Shown in pieces: positions 33,522 through 41,297 of a DNA stretch of 64,000 nucleotides (position 1 is its first letter; every line of letters begins with the position of its first letter). The DNA comes from Oscillospiraceae bacterium. Lineage in GTDB: Bacteria > Bacillota > Clostridia > Oscillospirales > Ruminococcaceae. Location of the stretch: positions 248,001 through 312,000 of the forward strand of contig JAGBCL010000095.1 in the NCBI GenBank assembly GCA_018110825.1, in the 5' to 3' direction. The position numbers and the translations under genes are program-made. The notes under the pieces were generated by a model, which was given only the letters and a program-made list of their open reading frames with translations, searched no databases and had not been told where the DNA came from.

Positions 33522-33555
33522 AAAGCGGTACTGAGAAATCTGTACCGCTTTTGTT
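33522..33555 (+). terminator. Terminator of the mscL-ahcY operon
   Basis: AAAGCGGTAC (33522-33531) pairs with GTACCGCTTT (33542-33551) over a 10-nt loop; TGTTG follows, so the U-tract lies partly within the stem. Confidence 0.8.
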
Positions 33556-33612
33556 GTATATAATCTATAAATATTTATCGTGATTAATTGCGTATTTGTG
33601 TTTAAGTTACAA

Positions 33613-33641
33613 TTGACTTTTAGATGTAATAGTTGTATACT
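33613..33641 (+). promoter_or_regulatory. Upstream promoter of the MacAB-like operon
   Basis: TTGACT (33613-33618), 17 bp, TATACT (33636-33641). Confidence 0.68.
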
Positions 33642-33661
33642 TGTATTAGCTACTTAATACA
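33642..33661. promoter_or_regulatory. Operator-like dyad between tandem promoters
   Basis: TGTATTA (33642-33648) and TAATACA (33655-33661) form a perfect 7-bp inverted repeat with 6-bp spacing, directly after the first -10 box and 11 bp before the second -35 box. Confidence 0.55.
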
Positions 33662-33672
33662 GTAGTAAATGC

Positions 33673-33701
33673 TTGACATAGTAAAAAATGTATGATATTA
33701 T
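33673..33701 (+). promoter_or_regulatory. Proximal promoter of the MacAB-like operon
   Basis: TTGACA (33673-33678), 17 bp, TATTAT (33696-33701), extended by TG one base upstream of the -10; 42 bp before the ATG. Confidence 0.8.
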
Positions 33702-33742
33702 ATATTGTATATTATTAAACAAAATCAGAAAGGAATATACTT

Positions 33743-35581
33743 ATGAAAGCAAAAAAGATAATCATTCCGGTTTCAATTATCGCAGGTATCGCAGCAATCG
33801 GCGTTGCAATTGCTGCTTTGGGAAGTTCTGCATCAAATGTTGCATACGCTGATACAATCCGAATTCAGCAGAAAACCATCGAAAACAAGATTTCTGTAAG
33901 CGGCATTGTTGAAAGTGCAGAGGTAAAGAAGGTATATTCAAAACTCAGCTATCCGGTTGAAAAGGTGAATGTTTCCGTTGGTGATACTGTAAAGAAGGGC
34001 GATGTTCTTTGTACAATCAGCACAGATGACCTTCAGCAGCAGATTCTCCAGCAGCAGTATACGGTTGAAAGCAGCGGTCTGAATGAAGAGTATAGTCTTT
34101 CATCTGCTGAAGAAAAATATAATGATGCACTTGAAGCTTATGAAAATGGCGAAAATCCTTCAGTTATGTCGGCAGAAAAAACTGTTGAGCAGGCTGAAAA
34201 AGCGCTTGAGAATGCAAAGAAAAATGAGGAGAAGGGAATTGATGTTACACTTCCCGATTCAATGGATAATGCATCCAAGCAGGTTGAAAATGCCAAAAAA
34301 GCCTATGAAAACAGCGTGGAAGAATATAACGAGGCAAAGAGCAAGCTTGAAAATTATCCGTTGGCAGTAAAGCAGCTTCAGGATACACTTAACGAGCTTG
34401 AAGAAAGATATAAGCTTGTATGTTCAACCGATGACATAATTGAACTGAAAAATGCAAAAGCCAGATACGAAAATGCCCGTAACAAGAAGGAACATCTTGA
34501 AATGTATGGTGTTGTGTATTCTATAAAGGAAGCTGAGGATATTACGACTGAATATACAGCGGCAAAAGCAGCACTTTCAGAAATTGAAGCAAAATACGAT
34601 AAGGAAAATATAAAGGAACAACTTGATGCTGCACGTATCAAGTATGAGGATGCAATTGACGGTCTTGAGCAGGCATGCGAAGCTGCCGAAAAAGCAATGG
34701 AAACTGCAGAAGATGCTTACGAAAATGCAGTTAAAGCATATGAAAAGACAGAACTGACCAATGAGGATACAAAAACGGATTATAGTGATGCAGTAAAGGA
34801 TGCTGAAAAGGCACTTGAGGAAGCTCAGAAAAAATATGAGTTGGCTGTTGAGCAGGCAGAAGCTGAACTTGCTGCATTGAAAAAAGCTGCTGAACAGCAG
34901 AGAACACTTTCAGGACTTAATGACCCTCAGCTCACAATGCTTGAAAATCTCAAGGGCAAACTCGAATATGCTGTAGTTGTTGCACCATGCGATGGTGTTG
35001 TAACAGCGGTAAACGCTGAAGAAGGCGTAATGGCAAACGGTGTAATTTTCATTATTGAAGATTTGTCAAATCTTCAGATTTCCGCAAGTGTAGGTGAGTA
35101 TGACATCCCTTATGTCGGTGAGGGAATGCAGGCAATAGTAAAATGTGATGCTGTTTCAGGTGTTGAATATGGCGGCAAGGTTACAAATGTTGCTCCTACA
35201 GGTGTCCCTGGAAATTCAGGAACAAGCTATGCCATAGGAGCTGATGTTGACGGCGAGGACGGCAAGATTCTCGTTGGTATGAGTGCAAAGCTTTCAATTA
35301 TCAGCGACAAGCGTGAAAATGCTTTAACAATTACATATGATGCACTTACAACAGATGAAAACGGAAACGATGCGATTTACATTGCTGAAAAGGACGAAAG
35401 CGGTGTTTATCATGCAAAGCTTGTAACTGTTGAAATCGGTCTTGAAACAGACTATGAAATTGAAATCATTTCAAGTGAAATCTCCGCAGGTATGTACGTG
35501 CTTACAAACACAACAATGCTTTCCGATGGTGATGTGGTTGTAATCAACGATAGTGAAACAGAGTCCGAGGTGTCAGAATGA
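33743..35581 (+). CDS. MacA/HlyD-type efflux adaptor with long coiled coil
   Basis: 612 residues. An N-terminal signal-anchor helix (IIIPVSIIAGIAAIGVAIAAL), a split biotinyl-lipoyl domain (VSVGDTVKKGDVLCTISTDDL at the front, VVAPCDGVVTAVNAEEGVMANG after the coil), a ~300-residue helical hairpin rich in EKALE-type heptads, then a beta-barrel (LQISASVGEYDIPYVGEGMQAIVKCDAVSG) and membrane-proximal domain. It would link the MacB-like transporter to the outside or to the wall. The stop overlaps the ATPase start by four bases (ATGA). Confidence 0.9.
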   Translation: MKAKKIIIPVSIIAGIAAIGVAIAALGSSASNVAYADTIRIQQKTIENKISVSGIVESAEVKKVYSKLSYPVEKVNVSVGDTVKKGDVLCTISTDDLQQQILQQQYTVESSGLNEEYSLSSAEEKYNDALEAYENGENPSVMSAEKTVEQAEKALENAKKNEEKGIDVTLPDSMDNASKQVENAKKAYENSVEEYNEAKSKLENYPLAVKQLQDTLNELEERYKLVCSTDDIIELKNAKARYENARNKKEHLEMYGVVYSIKEAEDITTEYTAAKAALSEIEAKYDKENIKEQLDAARIKYEDAIDGLEQACEAAEKAMETAEDAYENAVKAYEKTELTNEDTKTDYSDAVKDAEKALEEAQKKYELAVEQAEAELAALKKAAEQQRTLSGLNDPQLTMLENLKGKLEYAVVVAPCDGVVTAVNAEEGVMANGVIFIIEDLSNLQISASVGEYDIPYVGEGMQAIVKCDAVSGVEYGGKVTNVAPTGVPGNSGTSYAIGADVDGEDGKILVGMSAKLSIISDKRENALTITYDALTTDENGNDAIYIAEKDESGVYHAKLVTVEIGLETDYEIEIISSEISAGMYVLTNTTMLSDGDVVVINDSETESEVSE

Positions 35582-36303
35582 GCAGACCGATAATTGATAT
35601 GAGGGGAATTGTCAAGAGCTTCTATGTTGGCACGCCAAACGAGCTTGAAATTCTCCACGGACTTGATATAGTTGTTCCTGAGGGACAGTTCGTGTCAATC
35701 GTAGGTGCGTCAGGTTCAGGTAAATCCACACTCATGAACATTGTAGGTGCACTCGACAGACAGACTGGCGGACAGTATATCCTTGATGGAATTGACGTTT
35801 CAAAACTGGAAGACGCCGACCTTTCAGGTATCCGTAACAAGAAAATCGGATTCGTATTCCAGACCTTCAACCTTATCGCAAGAACCTCTGCACTGAAAAA
35901 TGTTGAACTTCCGATGCTCTATGCGGGTGTACCAGCAAAGGAAAGAACAAAGCGTGCAAAGGAACTTCTTGAAATAGTTGAAATGTCCGACCGTGAAAAG
36001 CACATGCCTAATGAGCTTTCAGGCGGTCAGAAGCAGAGAATTGCCATCGCCCGTGCTATGGCAAATGACCCCGCTATAATTCTTGCCGACGAGCCTACAG
36101 GTGCTCTCGACTCCAAGACGGGACGTCTTGTAATGGATATCTTCCATAAGCTTCACAAGGAGCAGGGCAAGACAATCGTGCTTATCACACATAACCCTGA
36201 ACTTGCTGAAGAAACAGACAGAATTATCACACTTTCCGACGGCAAAATCGTAAGCGATGTGCTGAAGAATAACCATGAGGAAGTAAAGGAGGCAGCAGAA
36301 TGA
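35578..36303 (+). CDS. MacB-type ABC transporter ATP-binding protein
   Basis: 241 residues. Walker A SIVGASGSGKSTLMNIVGALD, Q-loop FVFQTFNLIARTSALKNVELPML, signature LSGGQKQRIAIARAMA, Walker [17 protein letters not shown] and the switch histidine in VLITHNPELA. ATGA overlaps with both the adaptor gene before and the permease gene after show tight translational coupling. Powers the exporter formed with the adjacent permease. Confidence 0.94.
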   Translation: MSRPIIDMRGIVKSFYVGTPNELEILHGLDIVVPEGQFVSIVGASGSGKSTLMNIVGALDRQTGGQYILDGIDVSKLEDADLSGIRNKKIGFVFQTFNLIARTSALKNVELPMLYAGVPAKERTKRAKELLEIVEMSDREKHMPNELSGGQKQRIAIARAMANDPAIILADEPTGALDSKTGRLVMDIFHKLHKEQGKTIVLITHNPELAEETDRIITLSDGKIVSDVLKNNHEEVKEAAE

Positions 36304-37559
36304 ATTTCATTGAAAATGTAAAGCTTGCCTTTGCTTCACTTAAAGCAAACAAAATGCGTGCCCTGCTGACAATGCTCGGTATCATCATCGGAATCAGCTC
36401 GGTAATTATGATTAATACCATGGGCAGCATTATGGAAAACAGCGTTAATGACATATTTGACTCACAAGGCGGTGCGAGCCTTGTCGGTTTTCAGATTACT
36501 CTCAAGCCTAACCCTGTAAGAGATTACTATACACAAAGTGACCTTATGACAGAGGATATGATTTACAACGTTGCCGAACGTTTTTCAGATGATGTTGACG
36601 CATTATCGCTTGTCTACGGCACAGACAGTGCAACAACAAGATTCAAGCGTGAAAAGCTTGAACTTGTTGTATATTCAATCAGCCCCGGATACCTTAAGCA
36701 GAGTATGACAGGAGTAATCAAGGGCAGATATATTTCCGACAAGGATGTTGCAAGACGCGGAAAAGTTTGTGTAATCAGCGACAAGCAGGCTATCAAGCTT
36801 TACGGCAGCCTTGATAATGCAATGGGTCAGACATTAAGCATAGATATGAATAATCAGAGCTACGATTTTACCGTTGTTGGTATCTACGAATATCAGCTCA
36901 CAGGTATGATGAGTGCAATGGTAAATATGATGGGTGAGGACTGGAACAATGAAGTTTATATTCCTTACACAACAATGGCTGAAATCCAGGGTGACAGCAC
37001 CCCGCTGTTTTTCTATTTCTATGTGAATATCAAGGACGGCGTGAATGCAACACAGTTTGCCGAAGAAGTAAAGGACTATATGAACAACCGCTTCTACCGC
37101 AATAATGACAGTATCGAGGTTTATTACGCAACAGCTGAACAGCAGATGGAAATGATGGGCGAAATCCTCGGAATTGTTTCTATGGTAATTTCCGTAATCG
37201 CAGGTATTTCTCTTGTGGTTGGCGGTATCGGCGTAATGAACATCATGCTGGTTTCCGTAACAGAGCGTACCCGTGAAATCGGTGTAAGAAAGGCACTTGG
37301 CGCACCTAACTCCGCAATCCGTACACAGTTCATTATCGAGTCGGTAATCATATGTCTTATCGGCGGTGCAATCGGTATCGTGTCAGGTATCCTCCTCGGT
37401 AACCTTGTTGGTCTGCTTATGGACGCAACAGCAACACCGTCTGTAGGTGCAATCCTCCTCGCTGTAACCTTCTCAATGGCAATCGGTGTGTTCTTCGGCT
37501 TCTATCCTGCAAACCGTGCAGCAAAGCTTGACCCGATTGAGGCACTCAGATACGAATAA
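36300..37559 (+). CDS. MacB-like ABC transporter permease
   Basis: 419 residues. An N-terminal helix with the MacB motif SLKANKMRALLTMLGIIIGISSVIMI, a large extracellular MacB_PCD domain (~55-280), then three FtsX helices with VVGGIGVMNIMLVSVTERTREIGVRKALGAPNSAIRTQFIIESVIICLIGG and the closing RAAKLDPIEALRYE, all standard. With the adaptor it forms a tripartite-like export or mechanotransmission machine. Four bases overlap the ATPase gene. Substrate unknown. Confidence 0.94.
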   Translation: MNFIENVKLAFASLKANKMRALLTMLGIIIGISSVIMINTMGSIMENSVNDIFDSQGGASLVGFQITLKPNPVRDYYTQSDLMTEDMIYNVAERFSDDVDALSLVYGTDSATTRFKREKLELVVYSISPGYLKQSMTGVIKGRYISDKDVARRGKVCVISDKQAIKLYGSLDNAMGQTLSIDMNNQSYDFTVVGIYEYQLTGMMSAMVNMMGEDWNNEVYIPYTTMAEIQGDSTPLFFYFYVNIKDGVNATQFAEEVKDYMNNRFYRNNDSIEVYYATAEQQMEMMGEILGIVSMVISVIAGISLVVGGIGVMNIMLVSVTERTREIGVRKALGAPNSAIRTQFIIESVIICLIGGAIGIVSGILLGNLVGLLMDATATPSVGAILLAVTFSMAIGVFFGFYPANRAAKLDPIEALRYE

Positions 37560-37577
37560 TAAAAAGGAGTACTTACA

Positions 37578-38495
37578 ATGCCGAAAAAAGAAAAGGAAAA
37601 AGTCAGCAAAGCAAGTCTGATAATAATATTCATTCTTGCCGCTGCACTTGCAATCTGTATCAGGCATATTATCACATCAAATGACCGTGTTGCAAAATTT
37701 GAGAATTACCTCGGTGAATATTACTACTCACAGGAGCACTTGGAGCTTGCAATGCAGGACACCCTCGGCGATATCTACGGCGATAATGCCGAGGCTAACT
37801 TTGACAACTACGTTTACAAGCTTATTCTTGACGACATCAACGAGCATGAGCCTGATGAAATTGCAAAGTACAACACCATTTTCGGCAAAGACAGAACAAA
37901 AGAGGTTTCGGAGCAGCTCGGCGAATACCGTCCCGCAACAGTTACAGTCACGGACGGTATATGCACCGTGAAAATCAATGATTTTGTAATCGGTAAGACC
38001 TGGAAAGACCTTATAAAGCACAAGAAAACCCTTGAAACAAACCGAAAGTTTATCGTCGACCTGCGTGGAAATACAGGCGGACATACAGATGAGCTTGTGG
38101 AGGTTCTCGGACTTTTCCACGAGGACGGCACTGTTGTTTACACGGAAATTGCAAGTGAAATCATCGAGAAAAAATGTATCGGCGACAAGATAATTGACTT
38201 CGACAAGCTGGTTTTCCTCTGTGACGAAAAAACAGCAAGTTCCGCCGAGGTAATGATTTTCAATATGAAAAGTGATTTTCCCGACAAGGTAAGCGTCGTT
38301 GGAAAGCAAACCTACGGCAAATATTATTCTTTTGTTTATGATGATTTTCCCGACGGTTACTCCTTTGCAATGGTTTCCTCTCTTATGGGCAACAGCAAGG
38401 GCGAAACCTTTGACGGAAACGGAATTACCCCCGACATTATAGCCGAGGGCGACGAATGTATGACAAAAGCAATCGAACTTCTGAAAGGAGAATAA
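37578..38495 (+). CDS. Membrane-anchored S41-family peptidase, without PDZ domain
   Basis: 305 residues. An N-terminal helix (ASLIIIFILAAALAICI) anchors an extracellular S41 tail-specific-protease domain: TVTVTDGICTVKINDF, FIVDLRGNTGGHTDELVEVL, FLCDEKTASSAEVMIFNMKSDF with the catalytic Ser after Ala-Ser, and VGKQTYGKYYSF where the Lys lies. The PDZ domain of CtpA-like enzymes is missing. GGAG precedes the ATG, 18 bp after the permease. It probably cuts an extracellular protein or the exported product of this operon. Confidence 0.86.
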   Translation: MPKKEKEKVSKASLIIIFILAAALAICIRHIITSNDRVAKFENYLGEYYYSQEHLELAMQDTLGDIYGDNAEANFDNYVYKLILDDINEHEPDEIAKYNTIFGKDRTKEVSEQLGEYRPATVTVTDGICTVKINDFVIGKTWKDLIKHKKTLETNRKFIVDLRGNTGGHTDELVEVLGLFHEDGTVVYTEIASEIIEKKCIGDKIIDFDKLVFLCDEKTASSAEVMIFNMKSDFPDKVSVVGKQTYGKYYSFVYDDFPDGYSFAMVSSLMGNSKGETFDGNGITPDIIAEGDECMTKAIELLKGE

Positions 38496-38497
38496 TA

Positions 38498-39475
38498 ATG
38501 AAATCATCACTCAATGCAATCTGTGAAAGCTTCATTGCTTCAAGAGATACAATCAAGAATGACTTTATCTGGGAAAATATCTATATTACCCACGTTTGTG
38601 CGGCAAATCTTGCGGCAAGGGGAATATCTGCTGATTCAGAAAAGATGGCTGAGTGCAAAAAGCTTGTGAATGATAAAACAGGCATTTTCTCCAGCTTCCG
38701 CGGTAACGTAAAGCTTCCTATAATAACGTATCTTGCGGCTTCGGAAAACCCTGTGGAAAAGATGGAGAAGGCAAAGCAGATTTATGAAGTGATGAAAAAC
38801 TATTTCTTCGGAAGTGAATATCTTGCTTATGTTTCTCTTGTGCTTACGGATATGATTGACCTTGATAAGGCTGACAAAATTGCTGAAAGAAGCATGCGTA
38901 TCTACGACCTTATGAGAAAGGAACATCCATTCCTGACAGGCAGCGAGGACAGTATTTTTGCAGCACTACTTGCATTCTCTGAAAAGTCCGATGAACAGCT
39001 TGTTGAAGAAATGGAAAGAGTATATAACTACTTCAAGAAAAAGTTCGGAAGCAACGCAGTACAGTCTGTTTCTCACGTCCTTGCCCTTACTGACGGCAAT
39101 GTTGACGCAAAGTGCAAGCGTGTGGAATTCCTTTGGGACAGCCTCAAAAACGCTGGCAGAAAGTACAGCAAATATTTTGAAGTTGCCGCACTTGCCGCAT
39201 TCTCACTCAACGAGTTTGATTTAAGTGAAGCGGTTGACGATATCCTTGAAGTTGATAAATTTCTTGAAGTGCAGAAGGGCTACGGCGTGTTCAGCATCGA
39301 CAAGACTACACGTCTTATGCACGCAGTAATGCTTGTTTCAGCTGACTATTCAGAAAATGCGGTTACAGGTACAACTGCTGTTGCAACAACTCTCGCAATG
39401 GTTGCGGCACAGCAGGCGGCAATGTGTGCAGTAATTGCTTCTTCCGCAGCAGTAACAGCTGCAAACGCTAATTAA
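38498..39475 (+). CDS. DUF4003 family protein
   Basis: 325 residues from ATG 38498 (AAAGGAG 7 nt upstream; the open frame overlaps the S41 gene for 14 more codons). All-helical, matching DUF4003: ICESFIASRDTIKNDFIWENIYITHVCAANLAARG, DKTGIFSSFRGNVKLPIITYLAASENP, LAALVLTDM-like VSLVLTDMIDLDKADKIAERSMRIYDLMRKEHPFLTGSED. The Ala-rich tail (VATTLAMVAAQQAAMCAVIASSAAVTAANAN) is weakly hydrophobic. Molecular function unknown. It lies between the peptidase and two membrane protein genes of the operon. Confidence 0.82.
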   Translation: MKSSLNAICESFIASRDTIKNDFIWENIYITHVCAANLAARGISADSEKMAECKKLVNDKTGIFSSFRGNVKLPIITYLAASENPVEKMEKAKQIYEVMKNYFFGSEYLAYVSLVLTDMIDLDKADKIAERSMRIYDLMRKEHPFLTGSEDSIFAALLAFSEKSDEQLVEEMERVYNYFKKKFGSNAVQSVSHVLALTDGNVDAKCKRVEFLWDSLKNAGRKYSKYFEVAALAAFSLNEFDLSEAVDDILEVDKFLEVQKGYGVFSIDKTTRLMHAVMLVSADYSENAVTGTTAVATTLAMVAAQQAAMCAVIASSAAVTAANAN

Positions 39476-39487
39476 AGGAGAAAGGCT

Positions 39488-39700
39488 ATGGAATTGCTGA
39501 AAGAGTTGGGCATAAGCGGCGGTACAGCAATTATTCTGCTTATCGTGTCATACTGGGTAATCAAGGGAGCTGTGAAGAATGGTATTATTGCCGCCTTTGA
39601 AGAAATCACAGGCAAGGACACGCTGAAAAAGCTTCTAAAAGCAAAGTATATGAACGGGGAAGCGGCTGAACAGGACGAAGAAAAGGAAGTTGAAGAATAA
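39488..39700 (+). CDS. 70-residue single-span membrane protein
   Basis: GGAGAAAGG precedes the ATG. An N-terminal segment with a Gly-Gly (LGISGG) leads into a membrane helix (TAIILLIVSYWVIKGAVKNGIIAAF), a short amphipathic helix (TLKKLLKAKYMNG) and a very acidic end. Its stop overlaps the CPBP gene start (TAATG). It could be an accessory membrane peptide of this operon. I considered an exported peptide substrate, but the Glu-rich tail and lack of a separable leader make that speculative. Confidence 0.65.
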   Translation: MELLKELGISGGTAIILLIVSYWVIKGAVKNGIIAAFEEITGKDTLKKLLKAKYMNGEAAEQDEEKEVEE

Positions 39701-40368
39701 TGAGTAAGAAAAAAGAGTGGATATGTCTTACTGTAAGCTTTCTTGGCAGTATGCTTGGTTTGTATGGCGTTATAGCATTCAATCAGTATGTAATGATGTC
39801 ATTACCCTTGGCAGGCAGAATGGTCAGTATGATAGCAGTTTACTGGCTGGCGGCTTTAATTCCTGTAATTGTAATGCTTGTCTGCAAGGATAAGCTGTCA
39901 GATTACGGCTTTGTCAAGGACAAAATTGGTATGCAGATTATTGTCGGCATATTGATTGGTCTGGCAATGTCTGTCGTGCTGACTTTAATCCCACATCTTT
40001 TAGGCTTCGGAGAGTATTTTGACACGGTAAAGCATTACAAATACCTGTGGCAGTTTATCTATGAGTTTTTCTATTGTATAGTTGCAGTTGGTCTTACCGA
40101 GGAATTTGTATTCCGTGGGGTGATTTACAGTAAAATAAAGAATATTGCTCAGAAAGAGTGGATAGCAATTCTCGTTTCATCACTCCTTTTTGGACTGTTT
40201 CATATATTCGTTGGCAACATATTTCAGATATTCACAACTGCATTTATTGGCGTTGTGTTCTGTATTTGCAGACTGAAAATCAAGAATTGTTCGGTGTTGT
40301 CACTGATAATTGCACACGGTGTATATGACGCATTGATAACTGTATGGGCATCACTTTTATTGACGTAA
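39700..40368 (+). CDS. CPBP family intramembrane metalloprotease
   Basis: 222 residues, about seven hydrophobic helices. The CPBP (Abi/CAAX) motifs are present: TEEFVFRGVIY (EExxxR), FGLFHIFVGN (FxxxH) and a last helix with HGVYDAL. The family includes CAAX-prenyl proteases in eukaryotes and, in Firmicutes, bacteriocin self-immunity and processing proteins. Last gene of the MacAB-like operon, translationally coupled to the 70-residue protein. Confidence 0.88.
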   Translation: MSKKKEWICLTVSFLGSMLGLYGVIAFNQYVMMSLPLAGRMVSMIAVYWLAALIPVIVMLVCKDKLSDYGFVKDKIGMQIIVGILIGLAMSVVLTLIPHLLGFGEYFDTVKHYKYLWQFIYEFFYCIVAVGLTEEFVFRGVIYSKIKNIAQKEWIAILVSSLLFGLFHIFVGNIFQIFTTAFIGVVFCICRLKIKNCSVLSLIIAHGVYDALITVWASLLLT

Positions 40369-40381
40369 TATATTTGGGGTA

Positions 40382-40420
40382 AATGACCTGTGGAGTAACT
40401 TCTTCACAGGTTATTTTTTT
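40382..40420 (+). terminator. Terminator of the MacAB-like operon
   Basis: AATGACCTGTG (40382-40392) pairs with CACAGGTTATT (40405-40415, one G.U) and is followed by TTTTT. Confidence 0.88.
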
Positions 40421-40447
40421 GTTGCAACCAATAGTTGCTGTAACTAA

Positions 40448-40546
40448 TACTAACAACCAATAAAACTGTAGACAAAAAATCTTCACATAATCAAATACGC
40501 AGGATTATGCTCGATTTTTTGTACAGTTTTTGATTGGTTCTTAGTA
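40448..40546. repeat. 99-bp imperfect palindrome, MITE-like
   Basis: The 45-nt left arm (40448-40492) and the 44-nt right arm (40503-40546) are inverted copies with about 38 matching positions and a 10-nt centre. Both ends begin with TA (TA-CTAA.AACCAAT on each side), consistent with a TA target as used by IS630/Tc1-type elements. No transposase is present. It lies between the terminator of one operon and the promoter of the next, 10 bp before the -35 box. Confidence 0.7.
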
Positions 40547-40556
40547 TAAATTTTAA

Positions 40557-40585
40557 TTGACATTTTTCACAAAAAGAGGTATAAT
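40557..40585 (+). promoter_or_regulatory. Perfect consensus promoter of the Ter-like operon
   Basis: TTGACA (40557-40562), 17 bp, TATAAT (40580-40585), 58 bp before the first ATG. Confidence 0.88.
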
Positions 40586-40643
40586 TTTATTATGTTAGAA
40601 TGAGCAAATTATATCTTTTTAAATAGAAAGGCAGGGCAATATT

Positions 40644-41285
40644 ATGTCAGAATTTTCAAGACGACTTCCCGTTTATCTCCTCCTTGACGTTTCAGGTTCA
40701 ATGGCAGGTGACCCTATCGAAGCAGTAAAACACGGCGTCCGTGCGCTTATCTCTGAGCTGAGAGGCGACCCTCAGGCTCTTGAAACAGCGTACCTCTCCG
40801 TTATCACATTCAACTCCAGCGCAAGACAGGTTACTCCGCTTACAGAGCTAATGCTTTTCAAGGAGCCAACCCTCACAGCTGGCGGTGCAACAGCTCTCGG
40901 TGCGGCTCTCCAGCTTCTCAACGAGTGTATCCGTTCCGAGGTAAGAAAGTCAACTGAAACTCAGAAGGGTGACTGGCGTCCTCTCGTGTTCATCCTTACA
41001 GACGGCGCACCAACTGACGAATGGCGTGAAGCTGCTGCAATGCTCAAGAGCACAAAGCCTGCAAACATTATCGCTTGTGCTGCAGGAGCGTACGCTGATA
41101 CAAAGGTGCTCAAGGAAATCACTGACTGCGTGCTTATGATGAACACTCTTTCCGCAGGTGACCTTGCACAGTTCTTTGCGTGGGTTTCCAGCTCCGTAAA
41201 AATGTCCTCCAAGAGCCTTGACTCCAAGCCTGGTGCAAACATCGAACTTCCACCACCGCCACAGGGCTTCGTAATTGTTCCGTAA
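40644..41285 (+). CDS. TerY-like von Willebrand factor A domain protein
   Basis: 213 residues. A compact vWA domain with a complete MIDAS: DVSGSMAG near the N-terminus, the Thr in TAGGATALGAAL and FILTDGAPTDEW. RRLPVYLLLDVSGSM and WRPLVFILTDG are characteristic of TerY. No signal or membrane segment: cytosolic. In known Ter systems TerY forms a metal-ion-dependent platform together with a PP2C phosphatase and a Ser/Thr kinase, and exactly these two genes follow. GAAAGG precedes the ATG. First gene of a six-gene operon. Confidence 0.9.
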   Translation: MSEFSRRLPVYLLLDVSGSMAGDPIEAVKHGVRALISELRGDPQALETAYLSVITFNSSARQVTPLTELMLFKEPTLTAGGATALGAALQLLNECIRSEVRKSTETQKGDWRPLVFILTDGAPTDEWREAAAMLKSTKPANIIACAAGAYADTKVLKEITDCVLMMNTLSAGDLAQFFAWVSSSVKMSSKSLDSKPGANIELPPPPQGFVIVP

Positions 41286-41297
41286 TCGGAGGTAACA

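Noticed and set aside
40448-40546. Palindrome as a rho-independent terminator
   Set aside because: A strong terminator already lies at 40382-40420; the palindrome is much longer than terminator stems and has no terminal T-run.
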